The translations under genes and the position numbers were made by a program. Shown piece by piece: positions 39,172-47,492 of a DNA stretch of 61,652 nucleotides (positions are counted from its first letter, which is position 1; each line of letters opens with the position of its first letter). This stretch comes from a virus: IMG/VR virus record IMGVR_UViG_3300025011_000043, positions 1-61,652 of that record. One strand, written 5' to 3'. The notes below the pieces were generated by a model, which worked only from the letters and a program-made list of their open reading frames with translations, was not told the origin of the DNA and searched no databases.

Positions 39172-39438
39172 ATGGCGAATGCTTCAATGGTTGTAGGGAA
39201 CGGGGTTAGTAGACACTCTTATCTTAGAAGTTTAGCGAATAGTTTACCTTTTATCGGTGGTGTGGATTTAGCTACCAAACCCGATAAAACAGCAGTAACG
39301 AAAAAGTTAAAGAAATCGGTGCATAATCACCCAAGGACGGCAGACGGTAAAAAGGTAGTTAGCTTGTCCGAGCGCAAAAAGGCGAAGCGGAAAATGGCCC
39401 GGAAGTCGAAACAGAGGAATTGTAAGTATGCCAGTTAG
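39172..39438 (+). CDS. Basic hypothetical protein
   Basis: 88 residues; ATG 39172 behind GGAGGTGTAAGAGTTT. Central low-complexity, then strongly basic C-terminus (LSERKKAKRKMARKSKQRNCK). May bind nucleic acid. No family. Confidence 0.5.
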   Translation: MANASMVVGNGVSRHSYLRSLANSLPFIGGVDLATKPDKTAVTKKLKKSVHNHPRTADGKKVVSLSERKKAKRKMARKSKQRNCKYAS

Positions 39439-39698
39439 TCAAATACCGTTTTCTCTCACTTCTCAGTTTACCCGTTGACGCGGGTTGTCGAAATCGGATA
39501 TTGAGTTGATCAAACAATAGATAACTACCCTCTGTCGGGAGGATATCCGTAGAAGTTCCGGAGATACGCCGGGCGCCATATGTAAATAGACGTAAAACTG
39601 AACATGGTTAGGGTTGGTTGTAGTTAGTTAGCTACAATATGTCAATACGGTTCCCATACCCACATAGCTGATTAATTCGGTTATGGTGGCGCGGGTGT
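39439..39698 (+). other. Intergenic region with hairpins, no gene seen
   Basis: Includes ACCCG...CGGGT (about 39471-39486) and TTGTAG...CTACAA (about 39617-39636) hairpins and one GAAGTTCCGGA matching the 32.8-33.3 kb repeat. Could be an RNA element or cis site; nothing firm. Confidence 0.35.
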
Positions 39699-40379
39699 GT
39701 GAGAGAAGTTGTAAGTCTTAGTTTAGGTAAAGACAGCTCAGCATTAGCAGTTTATCTAAAAGAAAAGTACCCAGCAAGAAAGTTTGAATTTGTTTTTGTT
39801 GATAACGGGGCAGAGTTGCCCGAAGCTTACGCGTACCTACCAAAACTGGAAAGCGTAATATGTAAAATAACCGTTCTGCATAGTGACTTTGAGAGTATTT
39901 TGAGCAAGTGGGGTAACTTCTTACCAGGTGCAAATGCTCGGTGGTGTACCAGGAAAACAAAGATTGAACCGCTCAGTAAGTACATTGGTAAGGATAAGGT
40001 TTTGATGTATGTCGGGTTGACTGCTGATGAATCTAAATCTAGTAGGGGTTGGAAATGGCCCGCCAATGTAGAGACAAGCTATATTTTTCAAGATGAAGGT
40101 ATCGTAAAGGCTGATGTAGTTAGAATCTTGGAGTTAGCAGGCATAGGACTTCCCGATTTTTACGAATGGCGATCCAGATCCGGTTGCTACTGTTGTCCTT
40201 TCCAAAAGCGTATCAAGTGGGTGGAATTGTTAGAGAGACATCCGGGATTGTTTTGGAAAGCAGCAAGTTTTGAAAATGAAAAGTATACATGGATCAAGGG
40301 TTTACCGCTTTATGAGTTAGCTTTGAAGAAAGATGCAATCAGGAAAAGATTTAGTAAAAAGGTGAAAAAGTATGCTTAA
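39699..40379 (+). CDS. PP-loop (PAPS-reductase-like) ATP-pyrophosphatase
   Basis: 226 residues from GTG. The PP-loop SLGKDSSAL at residues 7-15, WCTRKTKIEPL at about 82 and a CYCCPFQ cluster at about 164 mark the phosphoadenosine phosphosulfate reductase-like family. Phage members may act in DNA or nucleotide sulfur/base modification; it is not a dnd cluster here as no dndD/E neighbours are present. Confidence 0.85.
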   Translation: MREVVSLSLGKDSSALAVYLKEKYPARKFEFVFVDNGAELPEAYAYLPKLESVICKITVLHSDFESILSKWGNFLPGANARWCTRKTKIEPLSKYIGKDKVLMYVGLTADESKSSRGWKWPANVETSYIFQDEGIVKADVVRILELAGIGLPDFYEWRSRSGCYCCPFQKRIKWVELLERHPGLFWKAASFENEKYTWIKGLPLYELALKKDAIRKRFSKKVKKYA

Positions 40380-40842
40380 AAGACTTATCGAAGTACAAAA
40401 TTTATTACAGCACCAGTGGGAACTGCTTGATCAAAGTAAACTGCCTGTTGATGTAAAAGCTATGCTGGACAAGGATAACATAGCAGCGACAATGATTATC
40501 AGGCAGTTAGTTGACGATGTGGAAACTAAACTAGCAATGGCGGGATGGACAAAAGGTAAGGGTAAAGTCAAGTATGCCGACAACGGAGAAGTAGAGCTTA
40601 CAGTTTACAGACATCCCGATTTTAAAGGGTTAATGATTCATCGGGATTTAGGGAAAACGTGCTATACAGTTTCGCACGAGAAGAGCGGTTGGCGTCTAGT
40701 TCCTAAAGAATTTAAGTCCATGCGGGCAGTCGTAAAAGCTGTAACAAAGCATATGGCACTGATTGATTGGGATAGAGACGGTGACGAATTATTGCAGGAT
40801 AACGCGGCTTTTAACGCCTATAGAGCATTAAAAGATGCTTAA
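40372..40842 (+). CDS. Hypothetical protein
   Basis: 156 residues, ATG overlapping the PP-loop gene by eight bases. Helical first half, beta-rich second half (GEVELTVYRHPDFKGLMIHRDLGKTCYTVSHEKSGWRLVPK). No family recognised. Confidence 0.55.
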   Translation: MLKRLIEVQNLLQHQWELLDQSKLPVDVKAMLDKDNIAATMIIRQLVDDVETKLAMAGWTKGKGKVKYADNGEVELTVYRHPDFKGLMIHRDLGKTCYTVSHEKSGWRLVPKEFKSMRAVVKAVTKHMALIDWDRDGDELLQDNAAFNAYRALKDA

Positions 40843-40881
40843 TAGTTTAACGCAAAATATCAAATTAAGGAGGTGATTAAG

Positions 40882-41141
40882 ATAACTTTATCGGATTTAA
40901 TCCAACTAAACAATACACTGGAAGGTGCAAAAGCTGACTTGGAAATGTCGCTGCGGGGCATCCGTGGTCAGATTGGCGCGAAAGAATCGACAAGGATAAA
41001 AGACCATCCGTTAAAATCCTGTTTGCCGAACTTACCGCGACTGAGCAGAATATCGAAAAGCTCAATAGCGCATCGATAGTTGTGGGTTGGGAAAGTAGAA
41101 CCTTTGTAGAAAGTTTAATGGATAAGGAGGAGATCATCTAA
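40882..41141 (+). pseudogene. Small early gene with internal frameshift; AUA start
   Basis: AAGGAGGTG (40867-40875) is followed at the right distance by ATA 40882 (ITLSDLIQLNNTLEGAKADLEM). GTG 40873 lies inside the SD. The frame turns poor after about 30 codons and stops at 41079. The -1 frame instead reads HPWSDWRERIDKDKRPSVKILFAELTATEQNIEKLNSASIVV to TAA 41141, abutting the next ATG. A -1 shift near 40955-41010 restores about 86 residues. Mutation, error or recoding. Confidence 0.55.
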
Positions 41142-41480
41142 ATGCCAAATACCATTAATGTTCTGGAGCTTGCAAAAGGGGCTATCCAGGAACAAATCAC
41201 TAACGAACTGGGCAGGGTTTTAAACAACTTAGCGGATCCGAACACGGATTTTAAAACTAAGCGGAAGTTAACTGTAACATTGGAATTTGTTGTAGACGAA
41301 AACAGAGAATCGGTAGCATGTTCAGGGCAGGCAAAAGCTACTCTGGCACCGGTTAAACCGATTCTGACAAGGTTAAACTTGGACACTGACCGCAAGGGTA
41401 ACGCTGTAGCTGTGGAGTATGTCAAGCCTGAGAGCGACAGTGGAACAGCGGAAGTATATCAGTTAAGGAGCGTGAATTAA
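41142..41480 (+). CDS. Replication-associated conserved phage protein
   Basis: 112 residues; ATG directly after the previous TAA. NLADPNTDFKTKRKLTVTLEFVVDENRESVACSGQAKATLAPVKPI is a conserved pattern in Gram-positive phages (xNIaDPNTdakkkRkitvtixFkxdexR), located in early operons before DUF2800/polA. Function unknown. Overlaps next ATG by one base. Confidence 0.75.
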   Translation: MPNTINVLELAKGAIQEQITNELGRVLNNLADPNTDFKTKRKLTVTLEFVVDENRESVACSGQAKATLAPVKPILTRLNLDTDRKGNAVAVEYVKPESDSGTAEVYQLRSVN

Positions 41481-41956
41481 TGTCTAAATTTGAAGGTGTT
41501 GACGAAGTACCGAAAGTTTTTACTCCCGAACAAGTAGGCTATTTAGATGCCTTAATTGTGCATCACGTGACATACTTGGATAGTCAACTGGCTAATATTA
41601 TCGACGCTTGTAATCTACCTAGCAAACAGCGAAAAGCTGTAAGGTCTTTAATGCAGGATGCTCTTATTGATTATAACCGTGATTTTAAGGAAGATATCGA
41701 GTTGGTAACTGCCGAGGAAGAAGGTACTGAAGCACCTGAGATTGTTACCCATGTTGACGCTGTTTGTCCGTATTGTAGTGAGCATTTTAACAGTATGGCT
41801 ATACTCTGTGAGGATGAAAAGCAGCAAGGCGTAGAAGTTAAGAGTCTTTTAACCGAGACTTGCCCGCATTGTGACAAGGAAATGAAAGTCATCCATCAGT
41901 CAGCGGAACTTTGTGTACAACAATCTTTTGAAAAAATTGAAGAAGGAGTGAATTAA
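41480..41956 (+). CDS. Zinc-binding hypothetical protein
   Basis: 158 residues. N-terminal helices, then CPYCSEHF (about 95) and CPHCDKEM (about 132), a zinc ribbon-type pair. No family. Stop is followed by the SD-coupled TTG of the next gene. Confidence 0.65.
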   Translation: MSKFEGVDEVPKVFTPEQVGYLDALIVHHVTYLDSQLANIIDACNLPSKQRKAVRSLMQDALIDYNRDFKEDIELVTAEEEGTEAPEIVTHVDAVCPYCSEHFNSMAILCEDEKQQGVEVKSLLTETCPHCDKEMKVIHQSAELCVQQSFEKIEEGVN

Positions 41957-41957
41957 T

Positions 41958-42677
41958 TTGAGTTTAACCGCCGATGCAATTGAAAAGATTTTAGAACTGG
42001 CACCGATGGAGCAGGTACTTTTGAATGGTGTACTGTATCAGAGCAAAAAGCTTTACAGGACAATAGAACCTAAACCGGAAGTGTTTAAGACTCAGACACT
42101 TGCCAGCCTGGTAGAGCTTATCAACAAAGAGCACAATCACGGCAGACTGCATGACCTGATCATCCATGTGTCAGATCCTACTGTAGTTGATGTCTACAGC
42201 GTACTGAGGGAGGACCTGGGCAGGTTCCATATCTACAAAGCTGTGGCAGAGTTACCACAGCAAATGTTTGGGCAGTATCAGGATTTAGAAAAAATGGTTA
42301 TCGGGTTAAAATCAACTTTTGTTCAGTCAGAGTCAAGGGATGCACTTGTAACATTGTTAGGGAATATCACGGAGGAAGCGGTTAAAACCAGTGTTGATGA
42401 TGGTATTAGTCAGACAGTCACCGCTAAGACAGGCATAGCTACTGTTAGCAAAGTGCCGGTTAATCCGATTCAGTTGTTAGCACCTTACAGAACTTTCGTT
42501 GAAGTCGAACAGCCTGGGAGTGAGTTCTTGCTAAGGTTGCAGAACGGGCCGAGAGCAGCAATTTTTGAAGCTGACGGTGGCGCTTGGAAAATGGTTGCCA
42601 GGGCAAATATAAAAGCCTATTTTGAGGACAAGCTTGCTGACCTGATCAGCTTGGGCAGCGTCGTAGTAACTGAATAA
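41958..42677 (+). CDS. Conserved phage protein (DUF2303-like, tentative)
   Basis: 239 residues; TTG behind GAAGGAGTGAATTAAT. TLASLVELINKEHNHGRLHDLIIHVSDPTVVDVYSVLRED and PYRTFVEVEQPGSEFLLRLQNGPRAAIFEADGGAWKMVARANIKAYFEDKL match a family found in early operons of siphoviruses, thought to be linked to replication/recombination. DUF number uncertain. Confidence 0.6.
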   Translation: MSLTADAIEKILELAPMEQVLLNGVLYQSKKLYRTIEPKPEVFKTQTLASLVELINKEHNHGRLHDLIIHVSDPTVVDVYSVLREDLGRFHIYKAVAELPQQMFGQYQDLEKMVIGLKSTFVQSESRDALVTLLGNITEEAVKTSVDDGISQTVTAKTGIATVSKVPVNPIQLLAPYRTFVEVEQPGSEFLLRLQNGPRAAIFEADGGAWKMVARANIKAYFEDKLADLISLGSVVVTE

Positions 42678-42947
42678 ATGATATATCCGAATCTAGCGTG
42701 TTGCTGTCAAAGCATACATCCCGGTTGTAAAAGAATTATTCAAGATTTAGAAAACGGTAGGTTATTAAGAAGTTGTAACACTTGCAAAAGGCGGTTTTTA
42801 AGTGGCGGTTGCATGATGCGAGATGACTTACAAAAACGTTGCCTTGCAGAAAAATACTGCTTCTGGAATGACGAACCTGTAAGCTATGAAAGTGAGTATT
42901 GCAGGCGTAAACGATTAGGTCATAATTACTATGAATTGGTTAGATAA
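42678..42947 (+). CDS. Cys-rich hypothetical protein
   Basis: 89 residues; ATG abuts the previous TAA. Eleven Cys (ACCCQSIHPGCKR, CNTCKRR, CMMRDDLQKRC, EKYC, YCRRK) suggest metal binding. No family. Confidence 0.6.
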   Translation: MIYPNLACCCQSIHPGCKRIIQDLENGRLLRSCNTCKRRFLSGGCMMRDDLQKRCLAEKYCFWNDEPVSYESEYCRRKRLGHNYYELVR

Positions 42948-43125
42948 ATAGTCAACTGATTTACAGGACTAAACTAAGGAGGTGCAAAGCTTATGTAGTC
43001 GCTAATGATTTACCTTACCTACTTATAACCATACAGAAATTAAAAAGTGCGCCTCAGTCCGTTGTCGCGGTTAGAGGCGCCAACAAAAAAAATACCCACA
43101 TTAATTATAACGGAGGTTTTACATT
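42948..43125 (+). other. Leader region with start-stop codon pair and hairpin
   Basis: AAGGAGGTG (42976-42984) precedes ATGTAG (42993-42998), a start codon followed at once by a stop. A GCGCCTC...GAGGCGC hairpin (about 43050-43081) follows. No real gene; possible decay remnant or leader control for 43126. Confidence 0.45.
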
Positions 43126-43644
43126 TTGGATATTAATTTAAACGTGAGCATAAATGCGCCGGAACTGTGCGCTTCAATAAATAATCTTGCTACTGCCTTG
43201 TTAATGCAGAAAACCACTGCTGTTACTGGTGTTACCGATATCCCTGTTGACAAATCCAATTTTACTTTTGACTTGAATGACGCGGTTGTTGCGAAACGCT
43301 TACAGGAAGAAAAGAACGCTGCTACCGATAAACCGGAGCAAGTTGACGCTACTGTTCAGGATGCTGCTACCACTACTGATACAGCGGATAAGGTTGAAAC
43401 TGCTACCGAAACTACAGAAACTGCTGCTACCGCTGATAATAAACCCGCTACCGAGGAACCGCCGAAAGAGGAAGTACAGAAGGTTGAACTTGAAGTCATC
43501 CGCGGCATCCTCAAAGGGAAGGTCGAAGCTGGTAAAAAGGATAAAGTAGCCGCTTTCCTTGCCTCCTACGATGTCAAAAAGTTAACCGACATTCCCGCTG
43601 ATAAATTCACCACTGAAATGCAGGCGAAAGCTGAGGCGATATAG
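43126..43644 (+). CDS. Phage protein with Thr/Ala/Glu-rich linker
   Basis: 172 residues; TTG behind CGGAGG. N-terminal beta (DINLNVSINAPELCASINNLATAL) then a low-complexity linker rich in T, A, D and E (about 65-120), then a conserved helical end LEVIRGILKGKVEAGKKDKVAAFLASYDVKKLTDIPADKF, typical of proteins encoded just before DUF2800 in Firmicutes phages. The end resembles a single LEM/SAP-like helical hairpin. Confidence 0.65.
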   Translation: MDINLNVSINAPELCASINNLATALLMQKTTAVTGVTDIPVDKSNFTFDLNDAVVAKRLQEEKNAATDKPEQVDATVQDAATTTDTADKVETATETTETAATADNKPATEEPPKEEVQKVELEVIRGILKGKVEAGKKDKVAAFLASYDVKKLTDIPADKFTTEMQAKAEAI

Positions 43645-44817
43645 TTGGGAGATCATGCGAAACTTTCCCCTTCGGGGGCCAGTCGCTGGATGAAATGCAC
43701 TCCTTCTGCAATGCTGGAACAGAGCTTCCCGCGTGAGTCTAGCAACTACGCTGAGGAAGGCACACATGCGCACAAACTAGCTGACTTGATACTTAGCAAG
43801 CAGCTAGTCGGAAACATTAAACCGGCGCTATTTAAGAAGAAGCTTGCCGAACTACATGCAAATGCTTTTTACAACGCCGAGATGGAAGAATCAGTCGGGC
43901 TATACACCACTCAAGTTACTGAAAAATATATGGCGCTTAAAAAGGATTGTCCTGACACTCTGGTACTGTTGGAGCAGAAGCTTGATTTCTCTCCGTGGGT
44001 GCCTGGTGGATTTGGCACAGGTGACGTTGTACTTGTAGCAGACGGGATATTAGAAGTCATTGATCTTAAGTATGGTAAAGGGGTGCCGGTATCAGCAGAG
44101 GGTAACCCGCAAATGCGTTTATACGGGCTAGGGGCTATCAATGCTTACGAAATGCTGTATGGGTTTAATATAATCCGAATGACTATCATGCAACCTCGCT
44201 TGGATAGTTTATCTACTGAGGAAATGACCGTAACAGATTTATTAGCATGGGCAGATGCCGAGGTAGTACCGAAAGCTAAAATGGCAGACAAGGGCGAAGG
44301 TGAATTTTGTGCAGGTAAGCATTGTCAGTTTTGCAAGGCACGAAATACCTGCAGGGCCAGGGCAGAGTACAATTTGGAGCTAGTCAAGTACGATTTCAAA
44401 AGTCCGGCTTTGTTGGATGGAGCTGAAATAGCGGATATTCTGGGCAGGTTAGAAGAACTGACAAGCTGGGCAGGCCATATCCAGTCATATGCTTTGGATC
44501 AAGCAGTTAATCACGGTGTAAAGTGGCCCGGATGGAAGCTTGTCGAGGGCAGAAGTAACAGGAAATACACTGATGCTGACAAGGTAGCTAATTTGCTACT
44601 TGATGCAGAGTACAAAGAGGAACAAATATATGCACCGCGATCCGTGCTTGGTATAACTGCCTTGGAAAAAGAAATCGGTAAAAAGAACTTTAGCGCTTTG
44701 CTAGGTGACTTTATTATTAAACCTGCAGGCAAGCCTACTTTGGCACCGGAGAGCGACAGAAGGCCGGAAATACAGTCACTTGATGCAGCAAAGTCTGATT
44801 TTGATGGGTTGGAATAA
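43645..44817 (+). CDS. DUF2800 protein (PD-(D/E)XK nuclease-like)
   Basis: 390 residues; TTG directly after the previous TAG. HAKLSPSGASRWMKCTPSAMLEQSFP...YAEEGTHAHKLADL and VIDLKYGKGVPVSAEGNPQMRLYGLGA are the DUF2800 signatures, related to RecB/Cas4-type nucleases, with CAGKHCQFCKARNTC as a Cys cluster. It works with the adjacent DUF2815 protein in recombination/replication. Confidence 0.9.
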   Translation: MGDHAKLSPSGASRWMKCTPSAMLEQSFPRESSNYAEEGTHAHKLADLILSKQLVGNIKPALFKKKLAELHANAFYNAEMEESVGLYTTQVTEKYMALKKDCPDTLVLLEQKLDFSPWVPGGFGTGDVVLVADGILEVIDLKYGKGVPVSAEGNPQMRLYGLGAINAYEMLYGFNIIRMTIMQPRLDSLSTEEMTVTDLLAWADAEVVPKAKMADKGEGEFCAGKHCQFCKARNTCRARAEYNLELVKYDFKSPALLDGAEIADILGRLEELTSWAGHIQSYALDQAVNHGVKWPGWKLVEGRSNRKYTDADKVANLLLDAEYKEEQIYAPRSVLGITALEKEIGKKNFSALLGDFIIKPAGKPTLAPESDRRPEIQSLDAAKSDFDGLE

Positions 44818-44906
44818 TGGGCGATATAGCAGATTACTATGTTGACAGACAGACGGCAGGCAAAATATCCTGCGGAAATTATAAATCGAAGGAGACTAAA
44901 AAATAT

Positions 44907-45470
44907 ATGGCAGTAGATAAAAAGGATACTAAAATCGTTATTGGTCCGCTTAGATTAAGTTATCCTAAATTATTTGTACCTGAAGCAAATGACAAGGGAG
45001 TTTTGAAATACAGCGCTGCTTTCCTTGTACCTAAGTCCGATACTAAGACAATTGCCGCTATAAACGCCGCTGTGGAGGCTGCAAAAGTAGTAGGTTTGAC
45101 CACTAAATGGAACAATAAAATACCACCTAACCTTAAAATGCCTCTGAGAGACGGAGATGTAGAAAAGGATGCGCCGGAGTATGCGGGTCATATGTTCTTT
45201 AATGCAAACAGCAACAACAAGCCTATCGTCCTGGACAGGGCTAAAAATAAGCTTGATGAGGATAAGTTTGGTGAGATTATTTATGCCGGCTGTTACGTAT
45301 ACGCCAGCTTTAACGCCTTTGCTTTTGACGAAAAAGGTAACCGGGGCCTATCGTTAGGACTGCAGGGCGTTATGAAGTGGAAAGATGGGGAGCGTTTGGC
45401 CGGTGGTGGATCAGTGGCAGACTTTGACGGTATCGAAGCTGAACCTGACGGGGATGATATGGGTTTATAA
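44907..45470 (+). CDS. DUF2815 protein (SSB-like)
   Basis: 187 residues from ATG 44907 with GGAG upstream; ATG 44817 overlapping the nuclease stop is an in-frame alternative adding 30 residues. TKIVIGPLRLSYPKLFVPEA, KYSAAFLVPKSD and AGCYVYASFNAFAFDEKGNRGLSLGLQGVMKWKDGERLAGG match DUF2815, an OB-fold single-strand-binding type protein paired with DUF2800. Confidence 0.88.
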   Translation: MAVDKKDTKIVIGPLRLSYPKLFVPEANDKGVLKYSAAFLVPKSDTKTIAAINAAVEAAKVVGLTTKWNNKIPPNLKMPLRDGDVEKDAPEYAGHMFFNANSNNKPIVLDRAKNKLDEDKFGEIIYAGCYVYASFNAFAFDEKGNRGLSLGLQGVMKWKDGERLAGGGSVADFDGIEAEPDGDDMGL

Positions 45471-45493
45471 GCTAATTAGTTAATTAATTATCG

Positions 45494-45519
45494 GGCGGGT
45501 AGCGGTTTTGTTACCCGCC
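45494..45519 (+). other. GC hairpin in leader of 45539
   Basis: GGCGGGTA-10 bases-TACCCGCC. No T run, so an mRNA structure rather than a terminator. Confidence 0.5.
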
Positions 45520-45538
45520 TTCGATGGAAGGTAAGACG

Positions 45539-46339
45539 ATGTGGGGTATCTATAACATCTTTAAAAAAGAATTTCAATTCGGTATACGTGAACCATCCGA
45601 GCGTAAAGCACTTGAAAAACTATTTAATAGAATAGGTAAAGATGCTTACAAATGGCGTTTTGAGGCGAAAGAATACCCAAAGACTAAAACAGTACACTGC
45701 CGGAGAAAGTATGACGTTTACATCGGCAGGCCATCCAAGTGGGGCAATCCTTTCTTTATTGGCGAGGACGGATCAAGGAAAGATGTTATTGACAAGTATG
45801 AAAAATACATCTTGTCAAGGCTGGATTTGCTAGCTGATTTGCACGAGTTGAGAGGAAAGACGCTTGGATGCTGGTGTAAACCTAAACTTTGTCACGGTGA
45901 TGTTTTAGCTAAATTAGCTAATAGTTTGGAGGTTGATAATTTGAATGGTTTGACAGAATGGTTTGGTAAAGGCTGTAGATATCAGACTTCTTCTTATCCA
46001 AATGCTTTGATTTGTACGCACGGCGATAACTATTACCCTGGAGTTAATTGTAACGGGGACGCATGTCCTTTGAAGATGCCAATCAAGAAAATAGTACAGG
46101 TCACTTTTGCAGGCAACAACGAAGTCCGTTATGACTTCTTTACCGACTTGGATCTAAATGTCGGGGAGGATGTTGTTTGCCACACAGTCAGAGGTTTTGG
46201 TATTGGTAGGGTTGTCGGACATGTTGACACTAGCACAAAAGCTAGAGATTGGATTGTTCAGAGGGTGGATGTGGAGAGGTACAAAGTACTTGTTGAGCGT
46301 GACCGGCAGGCGCGGGAAATTGATGGTATGTTGGGGTGA
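45539..46339 (+). CDS. DUF4326 protein with extra C-terminal domain
   Basis: 266 residues; ATG 45539 after GGAAGG. Residues 50-130 are DUF4326 (VHCRRKYDVYIGRPSKWGNPF ... LGCWCKPKLCHGDVLAKLAN). Residues 185-255 are a beta domain (IVQVTFAGNNEVRYDFFTDLDLNVGEDVVCHTVRGFGIGRVVGHV) found on its own in other phages. Ends in DGMLG, a tail shared with five other early proteins. Confidence 0.8.
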   Translation: MWGIYNIFKKEFQFGIREPSERKALEKLFNRIGKDAYKWRFEAKEYPKTKTVHCRRKYDVYIGRPSKWGNPFFIGEDGSRKDVIDKYEKYILSRLDLLADLHELRGKTLGCWCKPKLCHGDVLAKLANSLEVDNLNGLTEWFGKGCRYQTSSYPNALICTHGDNYYPGVNCNGDACPLKMPIKKIVQVTFAGNNEVRYDFFTDLDLNVGEDVVCHTVRGFGIGRVVGHVDTSTKARDWIVQRVDVERYKVLVERDRQAREIDGMLG

Positions 46340-46344
46340 TAAAT

Positions 46345-46809
46345 TTGTTTGGTGATGGGTGCGATTCGAGAGTAAAAATTAATGGTGTGTACTTCTGCAA
46401 GAAAGGCTTTTTTCATACCACTTGCACACCTGAAACCTGTACTAAAAAAGATTATGTTATTGCCGAGGGATTAATAGGCAAGGTGTTTCAGCAATTTAAA
46501 GGCGGCGTTTACTTAGTTTTAAGCGTTACACCCGCCAATATCGTTAAGTATATGCGACTGTCTGATAAAGAAATATTTGATAGACCGCTTAGCGAATTTA
46601 TAGGTGGCAAACTTCTACCAACTGGCGAAACTGAGCGGTTTAGATTGTTAGAAGGTTACAGCTTCACAGATGGCGCGCTGAATGAGCGAGAGCGGATATT
46701 GGATTTGATTGACCGTGAGATTGAATATTTAGAGTATCACGCTTACTCAGATAAGACCTTCGGTTTATACAGAGCGAAAGAAATCATTGAAAAATTGGTT
46801 GGTGATTAA
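46345..46809 (+). CDS. DUF1653-like protein
   Basis: 154 residues; TTG 46345 behind GGGGTGATAAAT. Residues 45-95 (GLIGKVFQQFKGGVYLVLSVTPANIVKYMRLSDKEIFDRPLSEFIGG) fit the DUF1653 pattern 'G..y.HfKG..Y.vl..A........vvY..l....iwvRp...F'. N-terminus has a Cys cluster. Confidence 0.6.
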   Translation: MFGDGCDSRVKINGVYFCKKGFFHTTCTPETCTKKDYVIAEGLIGKVFQQFKGGVYLVLSVTPANIVKYMRLSDKEIFDRPLSEFIGGKLLPTGETERFRLLEGYSFTDGALNERERILDLIDREIEYLEYHAYSDKTFGLYRAKEIIEKLVGD

Positions 46810-46811
46810 AT

Positions 46812-47045
46812 TTGACATCCACAGAGATAATTGGACTGAAAAACTCTGATATTATCAATGCTGCTGAAGCAAGAATGCTGCTCAGTTTAGATGAACTTTT
46901 AGAAAAAGCTAAAAATGATAGCAATAAAACGGTTTGCCCTGATTGTAAAAAACCTATGACTAAAGAACGTATCGAGAAAGGCCCGAACTTAAACTTAAGT
47001 TATAGGTTTGTATGGGTGTGTGGCTGTACAGTTAATTATAAATAG
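46812..47045 (+). CDS. Small zinc-binding protein
   Basis: 77 residues; TTG after GGTGATTAAAT. CPDCKKPM and a C-terminal VCGCTV form a zinc-knuckle pattern. Helical N-terminus. Function unknown. Confidence 0.6.
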   Translation: MTSTEIIGLKNSDIINAAEARMLLSLDELLEKAKNDSNKTVCPDCKKPMTKERIEKGPNLNLSYRFVWVCGCTVNYK

Positions 47046-47071
47046 ATTAAATAGTTATCGTCGATATAGGT

Positions 47072-47488
47072 TTGGGCACATCTGATGGTTGTGGTACGAA
47101 TCACTATAAAATCTATAGTAAGTTGAGGTGGTCTCATATCTCGCCGGATGCTAAAGCCAGACGAAGGAGAAATAAAAAATTATCACGTACATTAAATACC
47201 ACGTCAGTATTTAAATGCCCTGGGTGCTTTTATTTATTTCCTTTCGGTAAGAAAGAAAGGCACACTAAAACTTTTAGCTGTACTAGATGTGGATCTTTGT
47301 TAGATATTGGGGAAATTACAATATACGACATCATCGATAAAAAACCGTATAGCAAAAAAGACACTAATAAAATAATAACATTATTTGCCGCAAACGAATG
47401 TAGCGGATCTTTATGCAGCGGGATATATTTTGGGAGATTTGAGCTGAGACAACGCTTACCAGGTTCCTATGGTTGTAATACGAGGTGA
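47072..47488 (+). CDS. Basic zinc-ribbon protein
   Basis: 138 residues from TTG 47072; the ribosome site is weak, so the start is uncertain. FKCPGCFYLFPF and FSCTRCGSLLD form a zinc ribbon after a basic stretch (DAKARRRRNKKLSR). Lies directly before the polymerase gene. Confidence 0.5.
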   Translation: MGTSDGCGTNHYKIYSKLRWSHISPDAKARRRRNKKLSRTLNTTSVFKCPGCFYLFPFGKKERHTKTFSCTRCGSLLDIGEITIYDIIDKKPYSKKDTNKIITLFAANECSGSLCSGIYFGRFELRQRLPGSYGCNTR

Positions 47489-47492
47489 TTAA

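Noticed and set aside
39551-39562. GAAGTTCCGGA outside the iteron cluster
   Set aside because: A single copy matching by 11 bases may be chance, and similar strings occur in coding DNA (16648, 53064).
39699-40379. Phosphorothioation (dnd) system from the PP-loop gene
   Set aside because: No dndB, D or E-like neighbours; lone PP-loop genes are common in phage early operons.
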